64,000 bases of DNA from Parvibaculum lavamentivorans DS-1 (GCF_000017565.1 NC_009719.1:992001-1056000); one strand, 5' to 3'; shown: positions 53,716-60,618, counted from the first letter of the stretch. Notes: generated by a model not told the origin, from the sequence alone. Numbers and translations: made by a program.

Positions 53716-54375
53716 TCACTCCGCCGCTTCGGCCTTCGCCGCTTCCGCGTAGAGCGCCATGTGGTCCGCGAGCGCCCGCTGGAAAGCCGGCCGCGCCTCG
53801 CAGCGTTTCACATATCCCGCAAGCGCCGGAAACCCGGACAGGAAATCCCGGTGGCGCAAATCGCGCAACACCGTCGCCATCATCAGGTCGCCCGCCGTGA
53901 AGCGGTCCTCCAGCCATTCGCGGCCTTCCAGCCGTCCGGCCAGCTGTCCGAGCCGCCGCTTCAGGAAATCCTCCGCACCCGGGCGGCGCAGCTTCGCCCA
54001 TTCTTCCTCGGGGTAGAAGAAGTCGAGCGCCGTCACCTGGTCGATCGACGGCTGCACCGATGTCTGCGCCGCGAACATCCATTGTATCGCCTTCGCGCGG
54101 GTGCGCTCGTCGCGTGGCAGCAGCACCTCGCTCTTCTCCGCGATGCGAAGCACGATGGCGCCGCTCTCGAACAGCTCGAACCCGTCTTCCTCCAGCACCG
54201 GCACCTGCCCGAAAGGCTGCAACGCGCGGTAGTCCGCCGCGTCCTGGTCCGCCGGCGTCAGCACGCGCTCCTCGTAAGGAAGTCCCGCTTCCTCCAGCGC
54301 CCAGCGCACGCGGAACTCCTTCACGGAGCCGCGCGCGAAAGGCGGCACCCACTTCAACACACTCAACGTCCGCAT
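53716..54375 (-). CDS. Glutathione S-transferase family protein
   Basis: A 219-residue GST. The thioredoxin-like N-terminal half has the SNAIL-type motif FELFESGAIVLRIAEK with the cis-Pro in FGQVPVLEEDG. A helical C-terminal domain with DRFTAGDLMMATVLRDL follows. GGAG upstream supports ATG 54375 (ATG 54378 is adjacent). The frame open to 54510 is not homologous. It lies 31 bp downstream of the DUF899 gene on the same strand, so it is probably part of the operon of the divergent MarR regulator. Confidence 0.9.
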   Translation of the reverse strand: MRTLSVLKWVPPFARGSVKEFRVRWALEEAGLPYEERVLTPADQDAADYRALQPFGQVPVLEEDGFELFESGAIVLRIAEKSEVLLPRDERTRAKAIQWMFAAQTSVQPSIDQVTALDFFYPEEEWAKLRRPGAEDFLKRRLGQLAGRLEGREWLEDRFTAGDLMMATVLRDLRHRDFLSGFPALAGYVKRCEARPAFQRALADHMALYAEAAKAEAAE

Positions 54376-54406
54376 CATTCTCTCCTTGTATCCGTCTCTG
54401 TCGAAT

Positions 54407-55207
54407 TCATCCGTGGACGGCGCAGCCGCAGCCGCCCTTGTGATAGCGCCCGTTCGCTTCCACCGTCCCGCCTTCGCCGTAAAGGGGGCGCGGCCGCGCC
54501 CAGTCGGCAAGCGAGCCGTAATGGGGCTCCTGCCGGCCTTTCGGCGTCACGTCGATATATCTGTAGATGCCGAGGAAATTCTCGCCGCCGCGCCCCGACA
54601 CCGTATAGGTGTGATAGATGCGGCCGCTCTCGTCCTTCTCGAAAACGTCATTGCCCGACATGTCGAGCATTCCCGGCGGCACCGCCATCCCGCCGCGCGT
54701 CATGGCCCGCCCAGCCTCGACATCCTCCGGCCGGAACGACACGCCGAAATCGTAGCCGAAGTCGGAATGGAACGACGACACCCAGGGAAAGGTCCAGCCC
54801 ATCCGCTTCTTCATCGCCTCGATCTCGGCAAGCGGCGCCCGCGCGACCACGGTATAGGCAATGTCGTTCGCGGCGAGATGCTCGATAAGTCCTCCCACAT
54901 GATCGACCTCCAGCGAACAGCCGACGCATTGCGTCGTCTGGCCGGGGCTCAGCATGAAATGCTTGATGAACAATTGGCTCTTGCCGGCAAAGAGATCGGC
55001 CAAGGTCGCCTTTCCGTCCGCCGTATCGAACGAATAATCCTTCGTCACCTCGACGCGCGGCAGGAGCCGCCGCTCGGCGGCAAGTTCGTCCTGAAGCCGC
55101 ATCAGCTTCTTTTCCTTGGCGAGATGCGCCTGCATCGCCTCTTCCCATTCCGCGCGGGAAACGGTGCGTGCTGTCCTCGGCGCTTCGGTTTCTATAGCCG
55201 CGCTCAT
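54407..55207 (-). CDS. DUF899-family thioredoxin-like protein
   Basis: A 266-residue DUF899 protein starting MSAAIETEAPR at 55207 behind GGAG. Family marks are RAEWEEAMQAHLAKEKKLMRLQDELAAERR, the redox-like CVGCSLEVDHVGG near residue 95, and MGWTFPWVSSFHSDFGYDF. It ends with a Cys-rich tail (HKGGCGCAVHG). The fold is thioredoxin-like but the role is not established. It is divergent from a MarR regulator with two operators between. Confidence 0.9.
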   Translation of the reverse strand: MSAAIETEAPRTARTVSRAEWEEAMQAHLAKEKKLMRLQDELAAERRLLPRVEVTKDYSFDTADGKATLADLFAGKSQLFIKHFMLSPGQTTQCVGCSLEVDHVGGLIEHLAANDIAYTVVARAPLAEIEAMKKRMGWTFPWVSSFHSDFGYDFGVSFRPEDVEAGRAMTRGGMAVPPGMLDMSGNDVFEKDESGRIYHTYTVSGRGGENFLGIYRYIDVTPKGRQEPHYGSLADWARPRPLYGEGGTVEANGRYHKGGCGCAVHG

Positions 55208-55239
55208 GAAAGGCTCCTTTCCCCGTCTTGCCAATTGGT

Positions 55240-55274
55240 TTGATATCAATAGAATGGAGGAAGTTTGATATCAA
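55240..55274. promoter_or_regulatory. Twin palindromic operators between DUF899 and MarR genes
   Basis: The 10-bp palindrome TTGATATCAA occurs twice, at 55240-55249 and 55265-55274, 25 bp apart centre to centre. Both copies are preceded by T and followed by T. They lie in the divergent promoter region and are the likely binding sites of the MarR-family protein at 55300. Confidence 0.75.
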
Positions 55275-55299
55275 TCGAAAAATCATGTAGCTGACAGCC

Positions 55300-55737
55300 A
55301 TGATCGAAAAAGACACATACGAAACCACCGCCCATATCCGCGACAACTGCCTCTGCCTGCATGCGCAGCGCGCCGCCCGCGCGCTCGCCCGCCGCTTCGA
55401 CGAGGTGCTTCGCCCGCATGGGATCACCAGCGGCCAGTTCTCGCTCCTCAATGTGCTGAACAGACCCTCGCCGCATTCGATGGGCCCGGTCGCGAAGTTC
55501 CTCGCGATGGACCGCTCGACGCTGACGGCAAACCTGAAGCCGCTCGAACGCGATGGCCTCGTTTCCGTCGCCATAGACCCGGAGGACAGGCGCGGCCGCA
55601 AGCTCGCGCTCACCCCCAAGGGCCGCAAGGTGCTCCGCGCCGCGATGAAGGTCTGGAAAAGCGAACACGCCGCCCTCGAACGCGAAATGGGCGTCGATCC
55701 CGAACCCGTCCGCGTCGGCCTCCGCGCGATTGCGTGA
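55300..55737 (+). CDS. MarR-family transcriptional regulator (DUF899/GST operon)
   Basis: A 145-residue MarR protein. It begins MIEKDTYETTAHIRDNCLCLHAQRAARAL, with Cys residues near the N-terminus (CLCLH) that could sense oxidants as in OhrR-like members (inference). The winged helix is in GPVAKFLAMDRSTLTANLKPLERDGL with wing DPEDRRGRKLALT. It is divergent from the DUF899-GST pair and faces two identical palindromes. Confidence 0.92.
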   Translation: MIEKDTYETTAHIRDNCLCLHAQRAARALARRFDEVLRPHGITSGQFSLLNVLNRPSPHSMGPVAKFLAMDRSTLTANLKPLERDGLVSVAIDPEDRRGRKLALTPKGRKVLRAAMKVWKSEHAALEREMGVDPEPVRVGLRAIA

Positions 55738-55771
55738 GCCGTTTGTTCAAATAAACAGCCAAAAAATAGTT

Positions 55772-55797
55772 GTCATCCCGGCGAAAGCCGGGACCCA
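55772..55797 (+). repeat. Intergenic repeat, family C, copy 1
   Basis: GTCATCCCGGC-GAAA-GCCGGGAC forms a short hairpin followed by CCA. A 24/26 identical inverted copy is at 55887-55912. Confidence 0.8.
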
Positions 55798-55886
55798 CTC
55801 GCAATGCCGAGTGTGGGGGAAGCTGAAGGAAAACAGTCTTGTCCGCAATCGAGGTCACGCGTAGCCGCGCTTGCTGAGGGAACCAA

Positions 55887-55912
55887 TGGGTCCCGGCCTG
55901 CGCCGGGATGAC
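55887..55912 (-). repeat. Intergenic repeat, family C, copy 2 (inverted)
   Basis: Inverted partner of copy 1, 89 bp away; only the loop bases differ. The pair makes the whole 141-bp unit resemble a small inverted-repeat-bounded element between the MarR gene and the methyltransferase gene. Confidence 0.8.
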
Positions 55913-55981
55913 ACTGAGTTTTTAATTCAGGCGCGGATCAAGCTTCTTCGGCGCAAAGCGCCATCAAACCTTCTCTCCCCC

Positions 55982-56680
55982 TCACGCATAAGCAACCCAG
56001 CCGCGCCACGTGAACGCCGCATAGAACATCGCGACATCGGAAAACCCCGCCTCGCGCAGCACCGCCTCGTCCTCTTCCGGCGTCAGCAGGTCGAGATGCG
56101 CCGCCACGCCCGCGCGCGCCTTCTCGGCCATCTCCGGGTCCGCGCCGGCCGCCACAGCATAGGCCGCATAGCGCGAGAGCCATTGCGGCCGCGACGCTTC
56201 ATCCTGCGGAAAGCTCGAATGCGCGGCCACGAAAGGCGCGCCGGGCTTGAGCCGCCGCCGGATTTCCGCCGCCGTCCGCACGCGTGTCCCCCGGTCGAGA
56301 AAATGCAGCGTCAGCAGGCAGGCCGCCGCATCGAACGGTCCCTCGCTCGCATCCTCGATATAGCCCTCGCGGAGTTCCACGCGCGGCGCGAGGCTCCCAA
56401 GCGTCCGCTCCGCAAGCTTCAGCATCTCGCCCGCCGGGTCCACGCCCTCGAAGGTCCAGCGGACATGCGCCTCCGCCAGCGCCTTCAGCTCCATCCCGCC
56501 CCCCGCGCCGAGCACAAGCACGCGCGCATTCGCGGGCGCCCGCTCGCCAAGCAGGATCGCCGTCATCCGGTGAAGCTCCGTATAGCCGGGCACAAAGCGC
56601 ACCGGACCCTCCGTATACTGAGCAACGGCGGCGGGATCGTTGAAATTCGCGATCATCTGTCTCGTCATCTCAGCCTGCAT
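55982..56680 (-). CDS. Class I SAM-dependent methyltransferase
   Basis: A 232-residue methyltransferase. Motif I is VLVLGAGGGMELKALAEAH and binds SAM; GVDPAGEMLKLAE is motif II, and FDAAACLLTLHFLDRG is motif IV. The fold is close to CmoA/YecO-like or tellurite-methylase-like enzymes. Substrate unknown. It overlaps the upstream Rrf2 gene by 11 bp, so they are one operon. Confidence 0.88.
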   Translation of the reverse strand: MQAEMTRQMIANFNDPAAVAQYTEGPVRFVPGYTELHRMTAILLGERAPANARVLVLGAGGGMELKALAEAHVRWTFEGVDPAGEMLKLAERTLGSLAPRVELREGYIEDASEGPFDAAACLLTLHFLDRGTRVRTAAEIRRRLKPGAPFVAAHSSFPQDEASRPQWLSRYAAYAVAAGADPEMAEKARAGVAAHLDLLTPEEDEAVLREAGFSDVAMFYAAFTWRGWVAYA

Positions 56681-57134
56681 GGGCTTTCTCCATTTCGTGT
56701 GGCCCGCCCCGCGCGGCGAGGCGCTTCTTGAAATCCCTGGCCAGCGCCGCCAGCGTCACCCCGCCCAGCCGCTTGAGCAGCAGCGCCTCCGCCTCGTCGA
56801 ATGCCTGCGTCAGCGCCGCATTCACCGCCTGCTCGACCAGGCAGCCCGGCGCCTCGGTCCGGTTGCCGATGGCAAGCAGGGAAGGGCCGCCCAGCGCCTC
56901 ATGAATGTCGCGCAGCGTCACCGCCTTCAGGTCGCAGGCGATCGACCAGCCACCCCCATGCCCCTTCTCCGAGCGCACATACCCCGCCTCCCGAAGCCCC
57001 GCCATGATCCGCCGGATGACCACCGGATTCGTCTGCATCGCCCCCGCAAGCACCTCGGAAGTCATCGGCGCGTCATGGGCATCCATATGCAGCAACACAT
57101 GCAACACGCCCGACAATTGGCTGTTCCGTTTCAT
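56670..57134 (-). CDS. Rrf2-family transcriptional regulator
   Basis: A 154-residue Rrf2 regulator: winged helix with APMTSEVLAGAMQTNPVVIRRIMAGLREAGYV, then EKGHGGGWSIACDLKAVTLRDIHEALG. Only one Cys (in APGCLVEQ) is present, so an IscR-type Fe-S cluster is unlikely; YwnA/NsrR-like subtypes are alternatives. It is the first gene of an operon with the methyltransferase and is probably autoregulated. Confidence 0.9.
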   Translation of the reverse strand: MKRNSQLSGVLHVLLHMDAHDAPMTSEVLAGAMQTNPVVIRRIMAGLREAGYVRSEKGHGGGWSIACDLKAVTLRDIHEALGGPSLLAIGNRTEAPGCLVEQAVNAALTQAFDEAEALLLKRLGGVTLAALARDFKKRLAARGGPHEMEKAHAG

Positions 57135-57151
57135 GTAACTTTATATGTTAC
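57135..57151. promoter_or_regulatory. Candidate Rrf2 operator
   Basis: GTAAC-TTTATAT-GTTAC is a 5-7-5 inverted repeat directly upstream of the Rrf2 start codon. It is AT-rich in a GC-rich region, as expected for an autoregulatory site. Confidence 0.5.
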
Positions 57152-57184
57152 GAGTCGCGCCCGGAGTCAAGCGGGTGCTTCTTC

Positions 57185-57240
57185 CCACCCTCCCCATGTG
57201 GGAGGGTCAAAATTCGCTTTGCGAATTTTGGGGAGGGGTA
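57185..57240 (+). repeat. Intergenic palindromic repeat, family B, copy 4
   Basis: The outer arms match the other copies; the inner stem is AAAATTCGC-TTT-GCGAATTTT, perfectly paired. Confidence 0.8.
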
Positions 57241-57274
57241 GGCCCCACCCGAAGTCCAGAACGCACCGCCCTAT

Positions 57275-57330
57275 CTCCCTCTCCCCTCGGGGAGAGGGAA
57301 GGGGCCCGCCGAAGGCGGGAAGGGTGAGGG
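57275..57330 (+). repeat. Intergenic palindromic repeat, family A, copy 3
   Basis: CCCTCTCCCC-TC-GGGGAGAGGG then CCCGCC-GAA-GGCGGG then GGGTGAGG, nearly identical to copy 2 at 53591. Confidence 0.8.
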
Positions 57331-57357
57331 GGGTGAGAAGCGGTTTGCGCCAGCAAA

Positions 57358-57382
57358 TGCAAAGGTCCAGTGGACCTTTGCA
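57358..57382. repeat. Perfect 25-bp palindrome
   Basis: TGCAAAGGTCCA and TGGACCTTTGCA are perfect 12-bp arms around one G. No T-run follows. It could be a protein-binding site or a strong stem; it is not repeated elsewhere in the window. Confidence 0.65.
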
Positions 57383-57453
57383 AGCTTCGAACGCCCGGAG
57401 CGCAAGCGAAGGGCAGTAAACACCAGCGTACAGTGACCCCCCGCCCCCAACAC

Positions 57454-57480
57454 CGTCATTGCGAGCAAAGCGAAACAATT
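57454..57480 (+). repeat. Intergenic repeat of the CGTCATTGCGAG type
   Basis: CGTCATTGCGAGCAAAGCGA followed by AACAATT resembles a short repeat that I know from several alphaproteobacterial genomes. A single copy is seen here. Confidence 0.45.
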
Positions 57481-57632
57481 CGGAAACCGCGATCCGGAGC
57501 GCATCCCGCAAGCCCGGCGCTTCATCCGCCCGACAACAAACTGCCACGCGGCGAAGAGGGGCAGGCCGGGGCCGCTTCTGACCTAATGCGACGCGCTAGA
57601 GGAACCCAAGAGAATCGCGTATCCTCAATTGC

Positions 57633-58361
57633 ATGGCTAGATGCACAGCACCAGTGAGAGGTCATCGCTCAGCGGCCGCTGCTGCGGATTGCCCAGCATG
57701 TGGTAGCCGCTATGGCCGAGGCTACAGCAGCTACGGGTACTCGCGCCAATCCTCTACCCCGTCCTACTCTACTCCATCCTACTTCTCGTCAGGGAGCAGT
57801 GGCGGCGGTCGAAGCCGCGGTGGCGGTAGCAGTTCCCCTCGCACCACCAAACCGCGCTGGTCGAGCGCCGTTTCGTCTCAGTTTTACACGACCGAGGAAG
57901 TAAGGGCGCTCACGCCAATCCGCGAGACCGTCGAGAAGCGAGCGTCCCTGCCCGATCTTCGGCACATATTTCTGTGCCACGCGTGGGATGACCGGCAGGG
58001 CGTTGCCAAGGAGTTGTATGATCTGCTCGTGTCACGCGATGTCTCGGTCTGGTTCAGCGAGAATGACATTGGCCTCGGCGAACCATTCCTCCGCGCTATC
58101 GACAAGGGCTTGGCGAAGTCCCGGGTAGGGATTGTGCTGGTGACCCCGGCGCTGCTGAAGCGTCTTCCCGCAGCAGGTGTAGCTGACAAGGAGCTTTCAG
58201 TACTTCTAGCGCGTGACCAACTCGTTCCCATCGTGCATAACACAACGTACGAAGCTCTCCGCGAAGTAAGCCCAATGCTCGCCTCGCGAAACGGCCTGGA
58301 CACTGCAGAAATGCCAATGGCTGACGTCGCGGCTAAGCTCGCCGAGCTGGTGGCCGTCTAA
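57633..58361 (+). CDS. TIR-domain protein with N-terminal Cys/His motif and Gly/Ser/Tyr-rich linker
   Basis: A 242-residue protein in three parts. Residues 1-24 hold Cys4, His11, Cys20 and Cys23 (C-x6-H-x8-C-x2-C), a possible small zinc knuckle. Residues about 25-78 are low-complexity Gly/Ser/Tyr/Arg (SSYGYSRQSSTPSYSTPSY). Residues about 108-242 are a TIR domain: HIFLCHAWDD, VSVWFSENDIGLGEPFLRAI, SRVGIVLVTPALL, and a helix with Glu187 (ADKELSVLL) where NADase TIR domains carry the catalytic Glu. NAD cleavage in phage defence or stress is a reasonable inference. No partner defence gene is adjacent. The ATG has no clear ribosome site. Confidence 0.88.
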   Translation: MARCTAPVRGHRSAAAAADCPACGSRYGRGYSSYGYSRQSSTPSYSTPSYFSSGSSGGGRSRGGGSSSPRTTKPRWSSAVSSQFYTTEEVRALTPIRETVEKRASLPDLRHIFLCHAWDDRQGVAKELYDLLVSRDVSVWFSENDIGLGEPFLRAIDKGLAKSRVGIVLVTPALLKRLPAAGVADKELSVLLARDQLVPIVHNTTYEALREVSPMLASRNGLDTAEMPMADVAAKLAELVAV

Positions 58362-58375
58362 CCTCATAGGTCGTT

Positions 58376-58933
58376 CTAACTCTGAACACCCTGATCATCG
58401 CCGACGTGCTCCAGCAGGAGCGTGAATGAACTCAGCACCGCGCCCGTCGGCGTTAAAGACTCGAGGTGTCCGTTCTCGAAGCGGTGGTGTGTGGCACCAA
58501 GAAGCGCCTCGAACGGCAATGGATGCTTGGCGTTCGGGTTATGAAAGACCTGGATTTCCTGCGTCCAGTACTCTTCATACGACTCCTCCCGAACGTCAAC
58601 ACGGAATGCTTCGCCCATGACCGCGTTTGGATCGGGGTTGTATCGAAAGCCTACACGGAAGTAGCTATATCCATCTGCACCGAAGCCTGCAGTAACCCCC
58701 ATCCGGTCAAACTTCGCAATGGTTCCTGCATTCGAAAAGATTACGGCAGATACATTCTCCGAATCCGGAAGATCGAAGAAACCTGATCGGCCGAGAATAT
58801 GCTCTCGCGTCCTCTTCAATCTGTTTCTGACGCTTCGCTTCTCCCATAGACTAACGAGCCTCTTGCTGAGCAGAGATTTCATAACCTTTAGTAACAACAA
58901 TGATCGAGAAATGCAGACCGGAGAAGTAGTCAT
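58376..58933 (-). pseudogene. C-terminal remnant of a larger conserved protein
   Basis: The frame encodes 185 residues. From about residue 50 (SGFFDLPDSENVSAVIFSN, then FHNPNAKHPLPFEALLGATHHRF) it looks like the C-terminal part of a family of roughly 330-residue proteins that I recall from accessory regions. The first 45 residues are basic and unlike such proteins, and no room for the missing half exists before cbpM. So it seems truncated at its N-terminus, or frameshifted near codon 45. The sequence is less GC-rich than its neighbours. It is convergent with the TIR gene (14 bp apart). Function of the family unknown to me. Confidence 0.55.
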
Positions 58934-58966
58934 TCCGACAGAAATTGAATATCTGATTTTTGTCCC

Positions 58967-59284
58967 TCACTCCCTCATCGCCTCGATCACAGCCTCCCGC
59001 ACAGCCTCGTCCTGCCGTGCCACGGCCGCCGTCAGCGCCATGAGCTGTTGCCGCGTGTCGTAAAGCTGGTCGAGCAGCGACAGGATGACGGGAAGCGCCC
59101 CCGCCTCGATCTCGAGCTCGTAGCGGAGCGTGCAGATAAGCCGCACCCGCGCGCAGTCCATCTCCGAAAAGACGAGCGCGCCCGCTTCCTCGCGCGGCGC
59201 CACAAGCTCTTCGGCGATCCATGCCTCGAGGTCGCGCCGCTGCAGCGCCTCGATCCCTTCCACCAGTTCCTCGATCCCGGTCAT
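58967..59284 (-). CDS. cbpM: Chaperone modulator CbpM
   Basis: A 105-residue CbpM, the specific inhibitor of the DnaJ-like co-chaperone CbpA. It begins MTGIEELVEGIEALQRRDLEAWIAEELV and has a two-helix C-terminal dimer region (LPVILSLLDQLYDTRQQLMAL). Its start overlaps the cbpA stop by 4 bp, as usual for this pair. The island with the TIR gene starts just after its stop codon. Confidence 0.88.
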   Translation of the reverse strand: MTGIEELVEGIEALQRRDLEAWIAEELVAPREEAGALVFSEMDCARVRLICTLRYELEIEAGALPVILSLLDQLYDTRQQLMALTAAVARQDEAVREAVIEAMRE

Positions 59285-60231
59285 GGCAGCATCTCCTTGC
59301 GCGGGTCCTGCTGCGTGCGCGGTTCCCAGCTTTCGAGAAATTCGGCCAGCGCCGGTTCCTCGCCCTCGGGCAGAACGACTTTCAGCGTCACCATCTGGTG
59401 TCCGCGCACGCCGCTCTTCCGGTTTTTCACGCCCTTGTCGCGCAGCCGCAAAACCTTACCCGTGTTCGATCCCTTCGGGATCGTCATGGCGACGGGCCCC
59501 GCGATCGTCGGCACCTCGATGCGCGCGCCGAGCACCGCCTCTTTCAGCGTCACGGGGATCTCGACATGGATATTGTCGTCCTTGCGGCGGAAAAAGGCGT
59601 GCGGCGTCACATGCAGTTCCACATAGGCGTCGCCCGCCGGCCCGCCGCCGAAGCCGGGCATGCCCTGGCCCTTCAGCCTGAGCATCTGCCGGTCCTCCGC
59701 GCCTTCGGGAATGGTCACGTTCAGCGTCTTGCCGTCCGGCATCGTCAGTGTACGGACAGCGCCCTTCGCCGCGTCGAGAAAGGAAACGGGCAGCGTATAG
59801 CTCACATCCTGTCCCCGCGCCTTGAACTCGGCGCCGCGCCGCCGCGCGCCGCCGAAAGCGCCGCCCTCGCCGAAGGCGCGCGCGAAGAAGTCGTTGAGGT
59901 CCTCGTTGCTCGCAAAGCCGTCGCCCGCCGCGTGCGCGCCCGGCCCGCCGGCAAAGCCCGCATCGGCGAAGTCGCGGTAGTAGCGTTCCTGCGGCCGCTC
60001 CGCGCCGCCCGCGTCGATCTCGCCCGCGTCGAAGCGCCGCCGCTTCTCGCTGTCCTTGAGGAGGTCATAGGCCGCCGACACCGATTTGAACTGCGCCTCG
60101 GCCGCCTTGTCGCCGGGGTGCAGGTCGGGGTGAAGCTTCCGCGCGAGCTTCTTGAAGGCCGACTTGATCTCCGCCTCGCTCGCCGTCCGCGCCACACCAA
60201 GCGTCTCGTAAGGATCGTCCATCGCACTCAT
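59281..60231 (-). CDS. cbpA: DnaJ-like co-chaperone CbpA
   Basis: A 316-residue type-II J-protein. The J-domain (residues 5-72) has the HPD motif in KLHPDLHPG. A Gly/Phe-poor linker of about 45 residues follows, then two DnaJ C-terminal substrate-binding domains (VSYTLPVSFLDAAKGAVRTL, and IHVEIPVTLKEAVLGARIEV). The zinc-finger region is absent, as in CbpA. It stimulates DnaK under stress. The ATG at 60231 is used; ATG 60222 is also possible. Confidence 0.93.
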   Translation of the reverse strand: MSAMDDPYETLGVARTASEAEIKSAFKKLARKLHPDLHPGDKAAEAQFKSVSAAYDLLKDSEKRRRFDAGEIDAGGAERPQERYYRDFADAGFAGGPGAHAAGDGFASNEDLNDFFARAFGEGGAFGGARRRGAEFKARGQDVSYTLPVSFLDAAKGAVRTLTMPDGKTLNVTIPEGAEDRQMLRLKGQGMPGFGGGPAGDAYVELHVTPHAFFRRKDDNIHVEIPVTLKEAVLGARIEVPTIAGPVAMTIPKGSNTGKVLRLRDKGVKNRKSGVRGHQMVTLKVVLPEGEEPALAEFLESWEPRTQQDPRKEMLP

Positions 60232-60267
60232 CCCGTTGCGCCGCCCCGGTGGCTAGGTTGGCATCCC

Positions 60268-60379
60268 GCCAAAACCGGGGACAAGTTTTTTCCCTCTCCT
60301 TCGGGGGGAGAGGGAAGGGTGAGGGGGGAGCCACACGGAAAAGTCTCTCCTTTGTCCACCCTGCCAAAACCGGGGACAA
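60268..60379 (+). repeat. 17-bp direct repeat flanking a family-A element
   Basis: GCCAAAACCGGGGACAA occurs at 60268-60284 and again at 60363-60379. The element at 60291-60330 lies between the two copies. This could be a duplication made when the element entered, though the copies are not directly adjacent to it. Confidence 0.6.
60291..60330 (+). repeat. Intergenic palindromic repeat, family A, copy 4 (short form)
   Basis: CCCTCTCC-TTCGGGG-GGAGAGGG followed by AAGGGTGAGG. The second stem of the family (CCCGCC-GAA-GGCGGG) is missing. Confidence 0.65.
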
Positions 60380-60618
60380 CATCGCAATAATCCGTACACA
60401 GATGATTGAAAGCCGTCTTTATGACGGTTCGATAACAGTTCGATGACAGTCATCCCCGCCCGCCGAAAAACCGCGGAAATCCGCCATCCTGAATTGTGAC
60501 AGTCGCCCGCGATGCGCCCTCCGCCCGCCGCTGCCGGGGGCGCGGCTCTCGTGCTAGGATCGCCCGGCAAAAGCGATCATGCCTGCGGGGCCCCTTGCGG
60601 AAAAATATAGACGGAACA

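Larger units (their letters stand above)
57152..57632. other. Repeat-rich non-coding region bordering the TIR island
   Basis: About 480 bp without a supported gene. It holds, in order, a family-B repeat (57185-57240), a family-A repeat (57275-57330), a 25-bp palindrome (57358-57382) and a CGTCATTGCGAG-type repeat (57454-57480). No promoter with a clear -35/-10 pair was found before the TIR gene. Confidence 0.7.
60232..60618. other. Non-coding gap with short repeats
   Basis: The gap between divergent cbpA and the transglycosylase gene contains a shortened family-A repeat (60291-60330) flanked by a 17-bp direct repeat. No convincing gene was found; the frame open from 60496 ahead of the transglycosylase has no family similarity. 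Confidence 0.7.

Noticed and set aside
53512-54888. 458-codon plus-strand frame over the GST and DUF899 genes
   Set aside because: It reads through a family-A repeat and a terminator and is opposite two clear genes; the translation is Arg/Ser/Pro-rich.
57633-58361. TIR gene as part of a Thoeris or CBASS system
   Set aside because: No ThsA (SIR2/SLOG), cyclase or CD-NTase gene is adjacent, and the N-terminal head is unlike ThsB; it can only be called a stand-alone TIR protein.
43191-60330. CRISPR array built from the intergenic palindromes
   Set aside because: Copies are kilobases apart, in both orientations, and lack regular spacers; no cas genes exist in the window.
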